A DNA stretch of 64,000 bases from Maribacter flavus (lineage in GTDB: Bacteria > Bacteroidota > Bacteroidia > Flavobacteriales > Flavobacteriaceae): NCBI RefSeq assembly GCF_008386635.1, contig NZ_VUOE01000002.1, positions 1,253,666 to 1,317,665 on the forward strand, written 5' to 3'. The notes beneath the pieces are model-generated. The model was given only the letters and a program-made list of their open reading frames with translations, was not told the origin of the DNA and did not search any database. Below, piece after piece: positions 34,689-44,957 of this stretch (position 1 is its first letter; each line of letters begins with the position of its first letter). A program made the translations under genes and the position numbers.

Positions 34689-35429
34689 ATGTTCAGTTTT
34701 TTTACAAAGAAGCACTTTTTGATTGACCATTTAAATGGTTTTGTGGACATCCACAACCACATACTGCCAGGCATTGATGACGGGGCAAAAACAGTGGAAG
34801 ATTCCTTGGAGCTCATTAAAGGCTTTGGTGAGTTTGGTGTGTCGGATTTTATCTGTACACCCCATATTATGGAAAATTATTATCCCAATACGCCGGATAC
34901 CATCCATAATTCATTGGTGCTTTTAAAAAATGGTCTAAAAATGAACGATTTCAACCACGTTCGTGTAGAAGCTGCCGCAGAGCATATGATCGATGCCGGG
35001 TTTGAGGGCAAATTGGGGGACAAACGCATCATGCCCTTGGCAGATAGCTATATCCTTATTGAAATGTCCTATTTACAGCCTTCCTTGAATTTGTTCGATA
35101 TGGTAGAGAAAATCTCCGAAAGGAGCCTCTATCCCATTCTGGCCCACCCGGAACGCTATAATTTTCTACATGGGAAACTGAAGTCCTTTGAGGAATATAA
35201 AAATAAAGGCATGCTTTTGCAATTGAATATTTTGTCCCTATCCGGGTATTATGGCAAGGAGGTCCAAAAAACCGCCATGTTATTACTGAACCACAACCTA
35301 TTGGACTTTATAGCGACGGATATCCATAACCCCAGACAATTAAAAGCGCTCAAGGAAATGGAACTGAAGCAGCAGACAATTGATTTAGTATTGCCTATCA
35401 TCGAAAGGACTACTTACAATTTTAAATGA
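34689..35429 (+). CDS. cpsB: CpsB/CapC-family tyrosine-protein phosphatase
   Basis: 246 residues of the PHP superfamily. FVDIHNHILPGIDDGAKTVEDSLEL (about 17-41) provides the metal-binding H-x-H and the conserved GIDDG. Further histidines lie in CTPHIMENYY, ILAHPERY and ATDIHNPRQ, together forming the trinuclear metal site. It removes phosphate from the C-terminal tyrosines of the Wzc kinase encoded convergently at 35641-38007. It has its own promoter and is separated from wzc by a perfect two-way terminator. Confidence 0.9.
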   Translation: MFSFFTKKHFLIDHLNGFVDIHNHILPGIDDGAKTVEDSLELIKGFGEFGVSDFICTPHIMENYYPNTPDTIHNSLVLLKNGLKMNDFNHVRVEAAAEHMIDAGFEGKLGDKRIMPLADSYILIEMSYLQPSLNLFDMVEKISERSLYPILAHPERYNFLHGKLKSFEEYKNKGMLLQLNILSLSGYYGKEVQKTAMLLLNHNLLDFIATDIHNPRQLKALKEMELKQQTIDLVLPIIERTTYNFK

Positions 35430-35542
35430 CAGCAGAAATTTTGGGAGTTTAAATGAAAGGGGGGAATTCGTATAAAATTCAATTTTCATAAATTCTAAAA
35501 TTCAAGCATTAAGTTCAATGTTTCTAGTTCCAAGTTTAAATA

Positions 35543-35591
35543 AAAAAACACCCCGTATTTAGGACTCGGTCCTAAATACGGGGTGTTTTTT
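35543..35591. terminator. Perfect bidirectional terminator between cpsB and wzc
   Basis: A 23-base-pair perfect stem (35543-35565 with 35569-35591) with a 3-base loop. It has A6 on the left and T6 on the right, with ACACCCCGT/ACGGGGTGT inside. It works in both directions for the convergent cpsB and wzc genes. Confidence 0.93.
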
Positions 35592-35640
35592 CTGTAGTAC
35601 TTATGGCGTTGGGATAGGCGATTTATAAAACTAGACCGAC

Positions 35641-38007
35641 TTAAAACTTCCACCATTTTTTGGTGGTCTTGCTATAGCCATAGCCATATTTTCCACCATA
35701 TCCAAGATTGTCCAAGCTAACGTCGTTCACCACAAAGGAAAGGTTTTTCAATTTGCCTTCCGCTTTTAGTTGTAATGGAAACTCAATAGCATTTTTGTCG
35801 GTTACGCCCGCACGGGTTACGTAAATTAAGAAATCCGAATACGGTGTTATCAACAAAGTATCGCTCACTACCATTAAGGGAGCCGTATCCACAATAACAT
35901 AGTCATACATATCCGAAACCCTATCAAAGAGCTCTTCTACCCTAGAGGACATTAATAATTCCGCCGGGTTTGGTGGAATCTTTCCAGAATAGATGACATC
36001 GATGGTATTGTGGTGTACCAACATGGGATTGATAATATCCTTTACCTCAATTTTATCGTTGAAAATAAACTCCGTAAGACCTGCATCCTTGTGGTTACTG
36101 GAACTTTTCATTTTATCGATGGAATCCCCCGTGAAAAACGAATAAAACTTTGGGTTACGAATGTCCGCACCGATCAACAATACCTTTTTATTCGTACTCG
36201 CCAGAATCATGGCCAAATTCGTGGAAATAAAGGTTTTACCCTCTCCGGGTACACTTGAACTAATGAATATTCTATTGTTCTTTTTACTGTCAACAGCAGT
36301 TTTTGATTTTATTAGGTAATCCAAATTGGTCCTTAGGATTCGCAAGGCCTCGGCCAGAACAGAGCGATCATCCTTTACGATAAGTTTCTGGTCCTTTTTA
36401 CCTAAACTAGGCAATTCACCCAACACAGGTATGTCCTTGGTTATATCTTCCAGATTGTGTTTATTATGAATTTTGGTGTCCAGAAGCTCCTTTCCATAAA
36501 TAACCCCAAACGGAACCAATAGTCCCAACATCAAAGCGGCCAAATAGGTAATGGCTTTTTTAGGTTTTACGGGAGTTGGACTGGAAACATAAGCATTGTC
36601 CACTATATTAGACTTTGGTTCTGCAGACGCAAAAGCGATTTGGGACTCCTCTCTTTTTTGTAAAAGATACAAGTAAAGCGACTCCGTAGTTTCTTGTTTT
36701 CGGGTTATATTACGCAATTCCCTTTGGTTTTCCGGGGCAGAATAGATTGTTCCCTGTATCCTTCCCAATTGGCTTTGCAGAGTACTCACGTTCATACCAA
36801 CGTTACGCTCCAAAGAAGCTAAACTGGATTGCATGGTACTTTTCAGTCCGTCCAATTGCTCGTCCAGATTAACGATCATAGGGTTTTGCTCATCGGCACT
36901 TTTTAAAAGACGCTTCCGTTCAGCAACTAATTGATTATACTGCATGGTTGCCTGGGAAATGGCCCCACTTCCAACATCCACCACGGGCATTTCCTCATAG
37001 CCAGTTTCTCCCTCAACATATTCTTTGAGTCCACTAACAACCTGCAATTGCACTTTGGCATTTTCCAGGTTTTGCCTACTCCCGGCACTTACCTGAACCG
37101 CTGCGCCCACTTCCAGACCAGAACCCGTCATACCCTTTTCCGTTAAGAGTTCTTGTGCATCCTGATCAACGTTGCTTAGCGTACCTGAAATAAGCTGTAT
37201 ACGGTTATTTATAAATTCAGAAGTAGCATCGGCAATACGTCTTTTGTCATCTACGGCATTCTGGTTATACACCTCGATTAGTTTGTTGATAACATCCTTT
37301 GCTTTTTGGGGAATGGCACTTGTCATGGTAATATCCAATATATTGGATAGTTCATCCGTAGGTGTTATGGCAACCGCGGCTTTTAAAGAACGGGCCACAA
37401 TATCTACAGGGGTGAGGGATACTTTGTATTCATTTCCCACCAAACTTTGTGGATTTTTAACATTTGGGGTAATAATCATGTCACCAACCGGGGTGGTAAT
37501 CCCATTTCCAAAAGAGTATACTTTGGAAGGAGCATCCTCCTCCTCTTTGAAAGCAAAAGAAGTTGCTGAAGTAAATTCTATAAAAAAACCATATTTGGCA
37601 TTGTTGATAATAGAATCTGCCGCTATGAAGTTCATTTTAAACGGAACGTTTCCGTAAATCTCGGTACTTAGTATATTTCCAACTGCCTTAATCTCCGTAT
37701 TAAGGCCTAACTCCTTTACGACTTCAATAAAATTAGATCTTGATGCCAATATCTCTATTTCATCCGTTACTTCCCTGGAGTTACCTCCCATAAAATTCAA
37801 ATCCTGAAAAACACTCAATTGATTGGTAGAATTTTTCTCTTGAACAATTTGTATTTGGGCCTGGACGGAGTATTCCGGAATCGTGTATCTAATATTTACA
37901 TATGCAAGTACAAGGGCAATTATCCCACTTAAAACAAACCACTTCCACTGTTTAAGATATGTCGAAAGTATGTTTTTAAGATTCTCGTTACTGTTTGAAA
38001 AGTTCAT
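35641..38007 (-). CDS. wzc: Wzc-like tyrosine autokinase / chain-length regulator
   Basis: 788 residues: N-terminal Wzz domain with a first membrane span (about 22-42), a periplasmic coiled-coil part, a second span (about 490-510), and a C-terminal BY-kinase domain. Walker A SSVPGEGKTF (about 588), Walker A' VLLIGADIRNP and Walker B YVIVDTAP are clear. The tail YGGKYGYGYSKTTKKW carries the tyrosine cluster for autophosphorylation. It controls polymer length and export with Wza. It is the last gene of the leftward run aminotransferase-dehydratase-wza-wzc. Confidence 0.92.
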   Translation of the reverse strand: MNFSNSNENLKNILSTYLKQWKWFVLSGIIALVLAYVNIRYTIPEYSVQAQIQIVQEKNSTNQLSVFQDLNFMGGNSREVTDEIEILASRSNFIEVVKELGLNTEIKAVGNILSTEIYGNVPFKMNFIAADSIINNAKYGFFIEFTSATSFAFKEEEDAPSKVYSFGNGITTPVGDMIITPNVKNPQSLVGNEYKVSLTPVDIVARSLKAAVAITPTDELSNILDITMTSAIPQKAKDVINKLIEVYNQNAVDDKRRIADATSEFINNRIQLISGTLSNVDQDAQELLTEKGMTGSGLEVGAAVQVSAGSRQNLENAKVQLQVVSGLKEYVEGETGYEEMPVVDVGSGAISQATMQYNQLVAERKRLLKSADEQNPMIVNLDEQLDGLKSTMQSSLASLERNVGMNVSTLQSQLGRIQGTIYSAPENQRELRNITRKQETTESLYLYLLQKREESQIAFASAEPKSNIVDNAYVSSPTPVKPKKAITYLAALMLGLLVPFGVIYGKELLDTKIHNKHNLEDITKDIPVLGELPSLGKKDQKLIVKDDRSVLAEALRILRTNLDYLIKSKTAVDSKKNNRIFISSSVPGEGKTFISTNLAMILASTNKKVLLIGADIRNPKFYSFFTGDSIDKMKSSSNHKDAGLTEFIFNDKIEVKDIINPMLVHHNTIDVIYSGKIPPNPAELLMSSRVEELFDRVSDMYDYVIVDTAPLMVVSDTLLITPYSDFLIYVTRAGVTDKNAIEFPLQLKAEGKLKNLSFVVNDVSLDNLGYGGKYGYGYSKTTKKWWKF

Positions 38008-38046
38008 GTATAAGGGTTAGGTACAGGAATCGTATTACTTATTTCC

Positions 38047-38847
38047 TTAGTTTCTGGTCAATAAAATAACGCTGGTGGTTATGATTAACGATGCTATAGA
38101 GACCGCCAATCCAGCTCTATTGTCCAAAGTGGATTGTGATACAGCAGATTTATTGGGCTCCACATATACCACATCGTTTTGGGTCAAATAATAGACTGGG
38201 GAATTCAGGGCTTCCTTGGTAGTCAAATCGATCCTAGTATAAACCTTGGTTCCATTGAAATCTCGAATAACCAATACATTATCCCGCTTTCCTTTAATAT
38301 TTAAATCATTGGCTAATCCAATCGCCTCAAGCACCGTTATCTGTTCTCCATTAACTTGATAAGTACCCGGTCTATTAACTTGGCCTAAGACCGTTACTTC
38401 AAAATTTACTAACCGAATATTGATAATGGGATCTTTTAAATAAGGCTTCAATTTTTCTTTTAATAGATCTTTGGTTTCCGCTGGGGTCAGGCCTAATATT
38501 TTTACGTTACCTAATACGGGAAAATCGATTTCTCCTTTCTTGTCTACGATATAATCCAATTGGGTTGGCCTATTACCCCCATTAAAACCTGGCAAATTGG
38601 TTTCCTGTTGAACTCCCATGTAAATATTAAAAGGAGCGCTGGCGGTGGGATCTAATGTAGAAACGTTGATGCGAACAACGTCATCGATTTTAAAGGTATA
38701 GGCATATGTATTATCGCTAACGATAGTTTCATAATTTTTGGCATCTTGGAAGTAAACTATGTCTTGTTTAGAGCCACAGGATGTTACAATTAAAATTATC
38801 GTCAAGCTTAAGGCGATACTTTTAAAACTAAGAGTGTTTTTTGACAT
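38047..38847 (-). CDS. wza: Wza-like polysaccharide export lipoprotein
   Basis: About 266 residues from ATG 38847. The signal ends at a lipobox (VTSC-GSKQD). A Poly_export domain follows (YTFKIDDVVRINVSTLDP, then VDKKGEIDFPVLGNVKILGLT), and one SLBB domain (EVTVLGQVNRPGTYQVNGEQITVLEAI). A C-terminal hydrophobic segment (about 245-263) may be the outer-membrane helix. It forms the exit pore and works with Wzc, encoded 39 bases downstream. The start was chosen because an upstream Met adds 10 residues not typical of a signal peptide. Confidence 0.9.
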   Translation of the reverse strand: MSKNTLSFKSIALSLTIILIVTSCGSKQDIVYFQDAKNYETIVSDNTYAYTFKIDDVVRINVSTLDPTASAPFNIYMGVQQETNLPGFNGGNRPTQLDYIVDKKGEIDFPVLGNVKILGLTPAETKDLLKEKLKPYLKDPIINIRLVNFEVTVLGQVNRPGTYQVNGEQITVLEAIGLANDLNIKGKRDNVLVIRDFNGTKVYTRIDLTTKEALNSPVYYLTQNDVVYVEPNKSAVSQSTLDNRAGLAVSIASLIITTSVILLTRN

Positions 38848-38889
38848 AATGTTTGAAAAAAGGTTGTTGGATTGCAAGGTTACTTAAAA

Positions 38890-40833
38890 CTAGGATTGAA
38901 CGATCTTAAGATTGGGATTATTTTTTTGATTCTGGATACCGGGCTCATCCTTTTTATCAAACTCGCACAAATCAGAGTTTTTGGATACATATTCAGGTAC
39001 GATTTCCTTCATTAATTTAATGGTATTTCCATTGAAAAACATATTGGTAATACAAAGTTCGTCTATTTGGGAACGTACTTTCGCATAATCCAACTCCCTT
39101 ACTTTGCTAATTTTTATTTTTTGATGATAAGTGGGCAAGGTATTTTCCCCGTTGGCCAGCAATTCCTCATACAACTTTTCACCGGGCCTCAATCCCGTAA
39201 TCTTTATATCGATATCCTCTGGGTATCGCAAACCGGAGAGTTTTATCATGTTTTTGGCCAGATCGAATATTTTGACGGATTCTCCCATATCAAAAATAAA
39301 GATTTCCCCGCCTTCACCCATGGCACCGGCTTCCAATACCAATTGGGACGCCTCCGGTATGGTCATAAAGTAACGTGTAATGTCCTTATGGGTCAAGGTT
39401 AGAGGGCCACCCTTTTCAATTTGTTTACGGAATAAAGGAATTACCGATCCGTTGGAGCCCAAGACGTTTCCAAAACGGGTAGTTATGAATTTGGTCCTGT
39501 TCTCCTTTTGCATACAGCTAATATACATTTCCGCGATACGCTTGGAAGCCCCCATGACGTTGGTAGGGTTGACCGCCTTATCCGTGGAAACGAAAACAAA
39601 CTTCTCAACCCCATGAATCAACGAAAGATCTGCAATGGTCTTGGTACCTGCAATATTTATTTTGATGGCCTCGTAAGAATTATATTCCATTAAGGGCACA
39701 TGCTTATACGCGGCGGCATGGAATACCATATTGGGTTGATGCTCCGAAAAAAGGGCATTCATACGGTTTTTATCGCGAATATCGCTCACAATGGGTATAA
39801 AATTGTGATAGCCATTTTGCTTTAGCTCCTGTTGCAGGTCATATAAGGCAGATTCTGCAGAATCAATAATGATGAGGGATTTAGGGGAATAAGCGCATAT
39901 TTGGCGCACGATTTCGCTCCCAATAGATCCGGCTCCACCCGTTACCATAATGCTTTTGTTTAAAAGCTCCATCTCAATTTTACTGTTCTTGATGGTTATA
40001 GGTGCCCTGTCCAATAGGTCCTCTATTTGTACCTGCTTTATTTGAGAAACCTTCAATTCACCATTGATCCAGTTCTCAATAGGGGGAACGATCTTTACTA
40101 CGACCGGTAAATCCATAAGGCCTTCTACCGTTTTTCGCAACTTTAGGGAATCTATGTTCTGTATGGAGAAGATAATTTCAGAAATACTGTTTTTTTCAAT
40201 AAAGTCCTTGGTTACCGTTTTACGGGCAAAAACAGGAACACCATTGATATTCTTTCCAATTTTTTTAACATCCCTATCAATATAGCCCACTACTTTATAT
40301 TCACTATGCGAATGGTTTGTAATGGCTCCATGGGTAAGCACACCGGAATTCCCCGCACCATATATCAAAACTCTTTTAAAGGGCCTGGCACTTTGGTTCA
40401 TGGTACTGTAAATGGATTTGTACACGAACCTGGACGCTGTAAGACCAATAAAGGTCAACAAACTATTGATAATAATAATAGAAAGCGGTATCGTGAATAC
40501 GTTCAAGACGTCAAAAATCCTATTTGAAAGGACAATAAAAATGACCAGGATACTGGAAAGGCAAACGGCATTGAATATGTTGTAAACATCCCGTACGCCC
40601 GTATGCCGTACTACGCCCTTATAGGATCCTACCACCAAAAATGAAATTAGGCCGGTTAAAAGCACCAAAGGCAACTGCACCAGAAGGTTTTCTACTTGAA
40701 AATCCAAGGTTAGGTTGAACCGAATCAGATAGGATAATACGAAGGCAAAGGCCACCGTGGCCAAATCAATTGCCAGGACCAACCATTTGGATGCGTAGCG
40801 TTCAGCGCTATAGGTTATGTATTTTTGAATCAT
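38890..40833 (-). CDS. Membrane-bound UDP-HexNAc 4,6-dehydratase (PglF/CapD/WbpM-like)
   Basis: 647 residues. Four membrane spans lie in residues 15-125. A first Rossmann-like segment (RVLIYGAGNSGVLTHGAI, about 155) is followed by the catalytic short-chain dehydrogenase with TGGAGSIGSEIVRQI (about 297-311). The active site reads VSTDKAVNPTNVMGASKR: Met takes the place of the usual Tyr, the hallmark of large 4,6-dehydratases. It makes a UDP-4-keto-6-deoxy sugar, the substrate of the aminotransferase encoded upstream with a 4-base overlap (40830-40833). Confidence 0.88.
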   Translation of the reverse strand: MIQKYITYSAERYASKWLVLAIDLATVAFAFVLSYLIRFNLTLDFQVENLLVQLPLVLLTGLISFLVVGSYKGVVRHTGVRDVYNIFNAVCLSSILVIFIVLSNRIFDVLNVFTIPLSIIIINSLLTFIGLTASRFVYKSIYSTMNQSARPFKRVLIYGAGNSGVLTHGAITNHSHSEYKVVGYIDRDVKKIGKNINGVPVFARKTVTKDFIEKNSISEIIFSIQNIDSLKLRKTVEGLMDLPVVVKIVPPIENWINGELKVSQIKQVQIEDLLDRAPITIKNSKIEMELLNKSIMVTGGAGSIGSEIVRQICAYSPKSLIIIDSAESALYDLQQELKQNGYHNFIPIVSDIRDKNRMNALFSEHQPNMVFHAAAYKHVPLMEYNSYEAIKINIAGTKTIADLSLIHGVEKFVFVSTDKAVNPTNVMGASKRIAEMYISCMQKENRTKFITTRFGNVLGSNGSVIPLFRKQIEKGGPLTLTHKDITRYFMTIPEASQLVLEAGAMGEGGEIFIFDMGESVKIFDLAKNMIKLSGLRYPEDIDIKITGLRPGEKLYEELLANGENTLPTYHQKIKISKVRELDYAKVRSQIDELCITNMFFNGNTIKLMKEIVPEYVSKNSDLCEFDKKDEPGIQNQKNNPNLKIVQS

Positions 40834-41954
40834 GATAAGACGTTTTTAATTGTTTCCACAACCCTGTCCAATTCCTCTTGTGACAAATTGGAACCGCTTG
40901 GAAGACATAGTCCTTTTTCGAACAGTCGCTCTGAAGTACCATCCATAAAATGCTTTGAATCCTTAAAAACCGGTTGTAAGTGAAGTGGTTTCCATAATGG
41001 CCTTGATTCGATATTTTGGTCTAATAACGCCATTCTCAAAGTTTCTCGCATATCATAACAAGTTGTTAAGATACAACTTAGCCAGCGATTGGAAAAAAAA
41101 TCTTTGGGTTCTGGCAAAAAAGAGATATCCTTGAGCGATGCCAAGGAATTCAAGTAAAAATCGTAGTTCCTTCTTCTTGCGGACACCCTTTCCTTTAGAA
41201 CATTCATTTGCCCTCTGCCAATGCCCGCAAGTACATTGCTCATTCTATAATTATATCCTACATGACTATGTTGGTAATGGGGAGCCTCGTCCCGGGCCTG
41301 TGTGGCCAAGAATATGGCCTTATCCCTTAAGACTTTGTTTTTTGTGACAAGAGCGCCACCTCCAGATGTCGTAATGATTTTGTTTCCATTAAAGGAAAGA
41401 ATACCTATATCCCCAAAAGTACCACAGGAAATTCCTCTGAACGAACTTCCTAGTGCCTCCGCACTGTCCTCTAAAATAGGGATTTCGTATGCATCGGCAA
41501 TGGAACGAATTTCCTCTATTTTATAGGGCATACCGTACAAATGGACGGCGATGATGGCCTTTGGTTTTCGATGATTTTTTATTCTATCCTCGATCGCTTC
41601 ACGAAGCAGTTCCGGACTCATGTTCCATGTATCCTTCTCACTGTCAACAAAAACAGGGTTTGCCCCCAAATATAAAATAGGATTAGCAGATGCGGAAAAC
41701 GTAAAACTTTGGCAAATTACCTCGTCCCCCGGTCCTACTCCAAGTAACTCCAATCCTAGATGAATGGCAGCAGTACCTGAACTTAGGGCAGCAACGCATA
41801 CCTCATTTCCAAGTTCCTTTTCAATGGCCTTCTCAAAAGCATCTACATTAGGGCCCAAGGGCGCGACCCAATTGGTATCAAAGGCCTCGTGTACATAGTT
41901 CAATTCTTCCCCTCCCATGTGTGGTGAGGAAAGCCAAACTTTAGTAGGTGTCAT
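40830..41954 (-). CDS. DegT/DnrJ/EryC1/StrS sugar aminotransferase (PglE-like)
   Basis: 374 residues from ATG 41954. HMGGEELNYVHEAFDTNWVAPLG is the normal N-terminus; ALSSGTAAIHLGLELLGVG, the Asp in EIPILEDSAEALGSS and the Schiff-base Lys in LSFNGNKIITTSGGGAL are all present. It should transfer an amino group to the keto sugar made by the dehydratase encoded just downstream, a PglF-PglE pairing. No PglD-like acetyltransferase is seen next to them. The start is set by a TATATTTG promoter box at 41989-41996, which lies inside the longer reading. Confidence 0.85.
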   Translation of the reverse strand: MTPTKVWLSSPHMGGEELNYVHEAFDTNWVAPLGPNVDAFEKAIEKELGNEVCVAALSSGTAAIHLGLELLGVGPGDEVICQSFTFSASANPILYLGANPVFVDSEKDTWNMSPELLREAIEDRIKNHRKPKAIIAVHLYGMPYKIEEIRSIADAYEIPILEDSAEALGSSFRGISCGTFGDIGILSFNGNKIITTSGGGALVTKNKVLRDKAIFLATQARDEAPHYQHSHVGYNYRMSNVLAGIGRGQMNVLKERVSARRRNYDFYLNSLASLKDISFLPEPKDFFSNRWLSCILTTCYDMRETLRMALLDQNIESRPLWKPLHLQPVFKDSKHFMDGTSERLFEKGLCLPSGSNLSQEELDRVVETIKNVLS

Positions 41955-41988
41955 TATGGTTTTCAAACGGTTGTGTAATTTAGGGTTA

Positions 41989-41996
41989 CAAATATA
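41989..41996 (-). promoter_or_regulatory. -7 promoter box of the aminotransferase-dehydratase-wza-wzc unit
   Basis: Read leftward, TATATTTG is an exact TAnnTTTG box about 35 bases upstream of the aminotransferase start. A TTTG partner at the usual distance is not clear. Confidence 0.4.
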
Positions 41997-42194
41997 CCGT
42001 TCAAAGGTAAATATATCTGTGCGCATTAAAGAGAATTTATGATGGAAATCGTCTAACACCTATAATTTATCGGTTAAGGGTTCAGCGCTTACATTTTATC
42101 GAAACCTATGTAATTTTCATCCTTTTAAGGTTCATAAATTTTTTTAGTGCCTATTTTATTTTCCATCTTTGTCCTTTTAACCCTAATATCTACA

Positions 42195-43589
42195 ATGAAA
42201 AAGATTACAAAAATCTGCTGTATTGGTGCAGGCTATGTGGGCGGACCTACCATGTCCGTTATCGCCAATAAATGCCCAGAAATCCAAGTAACCGTAGTGG
42301 ATATCAACGAGGCAAGGATTGCCCAATGGAATACGGAAAATCTGGATAATTTACCTATATATGAACCGGGACTTAAAGAAATTGTAGGGGAAAGTAGGGG
42401 TAAAAACCTATTCTTTTCCACCGATGTGGATACTGCCATAGACGAGGCGCAAATGATATTTATCTCGGTAAACACCCCCACAAAGACCTATGGTAAGGGC
42501 AAAGGCCAGGCGGCCGATTTGAAATTCATAGAACTCTGTGCACGCAATATAGCCAAGGTTGCCAAAGATGATAAGATCGTTGTGGAAAAATCCACTTTAC
42601 CGGTACGTACGGCCCAGGCCATCCAAAATATTTTGGACAATACGGGCAATTCCGTGCACTTTGAAATCCTCTCCAATCCTGAGTTCCTGGCGGAAGGTAC
42701 GGCCATCGAAGATTTATTGCATGCGGACAGAGTCCTGATCGGCGGTAACGACACGCCGTCCGGACAGGCGGCCAAGGATGCCTTGAGCGCCGTGTACGAA
42801 CACTGGTTGCCCAAAGAACGTATCTTGCAGACCAATGTTTGGTCCTCGGAACTATCCAAATTGGTGGCCAATGCCTTTTTGGCGCAACGGGTTTCCTCCA
42901 TCAATACGATATCGGCCCTTTGTGAAAAGACAGACGCCAATGTACAGGAAATTTCCCGGGCCATTGGTTACGATAGTAGGATTGGGCCTAAATTCCTGAA
43001 TGCCTCCGTTGGTTTTGGGGGGTCTTGTTTTCAAAAGGATATACTAAACCTGGTATACATTGCACGCTCGTACGGTCTGGAAGAAGTAGCGGATTATTGG
43101 GAACAAGTGGTCATCGCCAACGATTACCAAAAAAGAAGGTTCGCAGAAAACATTATTTCCACCCTCTATAATACGGTATCTGGGAAAAAAATCGTTTTGT
43201 ACGGTTGGGCCTTTAAAAAGGATACGAACGATACCCGGGAATCCCCGGCCATAGCCGTTGCGGATGCACTTTTGGAGGAACGGGCGGAAATTTTGGTCTA
43301 CGACCCTAAGGTGAGCGAAGACCGTATCTATGCAGATTTGGACTATTTGGGTACCCGTACCCCAGAGGAAAACAGGAAATTGCTAAAAGTAACCCCAGAC
43401 CCCATCGAAGCCACCAAAGAGGCACATGCCATTGCCATTGTTACGGAATGGGACGCCTTTAAAACGTATGATTGGCAGGCTATTTATGACCACATGCTCA
43501 AGCCGGCCTTCGTATTTGATGGTAGGCGGATTTTGGATACCCAAACCATGAAAAAAATTGGGTTCAACTATTATAAAATTGGGGAGTAA
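42195..43589 (+). CDS. ugd: UDP-glucose 6-dehydrogenase, eukaryotic-type
   Basis: 464 residues from ATG 42195; a longer frame starts at 42147 but its hydrophobic prefix is not typical. [19 protein letters not shown] is the NAD site; [17 protein letters not shown] is typical of the animal/plant-type enzyme; [11 protein letters not shown] holds the catalytic Cys. It oxidises UDP-glucose to UDP-glucuronate. The product feeds the 4-epimerase encoded next. It is divergent from the aminotransferase operon and starts the rightward precursor block. Confidence 0.92.
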   Translation: MKKITKICCIGAGYVGGPTMSVIANKCPEIQVTVVDINEARIAQWNTENLDNLPIYEPGLKEIVGESRGKNLFFSTDVDTAIDEAQMIFISVNTPTKTYGKGKGQAADLKFIELCARNIAKVAKDDKIVVEKSTLPVRTAQAIQNILDNTGNSVHFEILSNPEFLAEGTAIEDLLHADRVLIGGNDTPSGQAAKDALSAVYEHWLPKERILQTNVWSSELSKLVANAFLAQRVSSINTISALCEKTDANVQEISRAIGYDSRIGPKFLNASVGFGGSCFQKDILNLVYIARSYGLEEVADYWEQVVIANDYQKRRFAENIISTLYNTVSGKKIVLYGWAFKKDTNDTRESPAIAVADALLEERAEILVYDPKVSEDRIYADLDYLGTRTPEENRKLLKVTPDPIEATKEAHAIAIVTEWDAFKTYDWQAIYDHMLKPAFVFDGRRILDTQTMKKIGFNYYKIGE

Positions 43590-43845
43590 TGGTGCCGACC
43601 GAAATCCTGCAGGTTAGCCCCAGGCTAATGCAAGTTAAGGACAATGCCGTGTGGGGCAAAGTCGAGATTGTGGGACCAGGACCTTTGGCTACCCTTCGGT
43701 TATACCAAGATCGAGACCTCACTAAAAACCCACTTGGATATATTTTTTTGTGTTGGACTCGAACAAAAGACTCATGGCAACCTAAAGGATTGAATTTAAC
43801 ATATTTAAAGACAACACACTTCATAACCAATAATAATTTAAAGAT

Positions 43846-44871
43846 TTGAAAATACTAGTTACAGGAGCAGCGGGATTTATAGGCTATTTTGTATCCAAAT
43901 CCCTGTTGGATAAGGGACACACGGTTATTGGGCTGGACAACATCAACGATTACTATGATGTCAACCTTAAATATGACCGTCTGAAGCAACTGGGCATTGC
44001 ACCAAAGGAGGCGGAAATTTTTGAAAAGGAAGTACCCAGCAAAACCCATCCTGGATTTTCCTTTGTTCGCATGGCCCTGGAAGATCGTAGAGGTCTGCCC
44101 CAGCTATTTGAACGGCATGCATTTGACAAAGTTTGTAATTTGGCCGCCCAGGCCGGGGTTCGGTATAGCCTGGAAAATCCGGAAGCCTATGTTGACAGCA
44201 ATCTGGTTGGTTTTCTCAACATTTTGGAATGCTGCAGAAGCTATAAGGTGAAGCATTTGGTATACGCCAGCAGCTCTAGTGTGTATGGGCTGAACGAAAA
44301 AATCCCTTTTGAAACGACCGATTCCGTGGACCATCCCGTGAGTTTGTATGCGGCCACAAAAAAGAGCAATGAGCTAATGGCGCATGCCTATAGCCATTTG
44401 TATGGATTTAAATCTACCGGACTTCGGTTTTTTACGGTATACGGCCCATGGGGCAGGCCGGACATGGCCATGTTCCTGTTTACGGATGCCATTATGAACA
44501 ACAAACCCATCAAGGTTTTTAACAACGGTAAGTTGGAACGTGACTTTACCTATATCGATGATATTACGGAAGGTGTAGTTCGTATAATGGAAAGTCCTAT
44601 AGCTATTGATGAGCCCAAAAAGAATCGATACAAAGTCTACAATATTGGCAATAGCAAATCTGTAAAATTGATGGATTTTATCACCGCCATCGAAGATAGT
44701 TTACAGCAAACCGCCCAAAAAGAAATGCTGCCCATGCAGCCCGGGGACGTAGAAAAGACCTGGGCCAATGTGGACGATTTGATCCAAGATTTTGATTATC
44801 GTCCCAATACCCCAATAAAAACAGGCGTACAACGTTTCATTGACTGGTATAAAGAATATTACAAGGTATAA
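43846..44871 (+). CDS. UDP-glucuronate 4-epimerase
   Basis: 341 residues with a TTG start. VTGAAGFIGYFVSKSLLDKG is the NAD site; DNINDYYDVNLKYDRL is diagnostic for the glucuronate epimerase (GAE/Cap1J) group; the catalytic Ser-Tyr-Lys are in ASSSSVYG and SLYAATKKSNE. It interconverts UDP-GlcA and UDP-GalA, so with Ugd the locus can make galacturonic acid donors. A 256-base gap before it has a TTAGCC/GGCTAA hairpin and no supported gene. Confidence 0.88.
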   Translation: MKILVTGAAGFIGYFVSKSLLDKGHTVIGLDNINDYYDVNLKYDRLKQLGIAPKEAEIFEKEVPSKTHPGFSFVRMALEDRRGLPQLFERHAFDKVCNLAAQAGVRYSLENPEAYVDSNLVGFLNILECCRSYKVKHLVYASSSSVYGLNEKIPFETTDSVDHPVSLYAATKKSNELMAHAYSHLYGFKSTGLRFFTVYGPWGRPDMAMFLFTDAIMNNKPIKVFNNGKLERDFTYIDDITEGVVRIMESPIAIDEPKKNRYKVYNIGNSKSVKLMDFITAIEDSLQQTAQKEMLPMQPGDVEKTWANVDDLIQDFDYRPNTPIKTGVQRFIDWYKEYYKV

Positions 44872-44957
44872 AGTTTTTTATGGGAGGCTAAATCCAAGTT
44901 TCTAGCTGTTTAAAATTATACACCTGGTACCGTCCTCAAGAATATCAAATTATAAAC

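Noticed and set aside
41955..42059. 35-residue N-terminal extension of the sugar aminotransferase
   Set aside because: The family starts at the later Met (41954), and a TATATTTG promoter box lies within the extension.
43590..43845. Protein-coding frames on both strands and a tRNA-like T-arm (GTTCGAGTCC on the minus strand near 43755)
   Set aside because: No acceptor stem or D/anticodon arms could be built around the T-arm-like phrase, and neither overlapping frame shows a recognisable motif. The stretch may contain a decayed gene.
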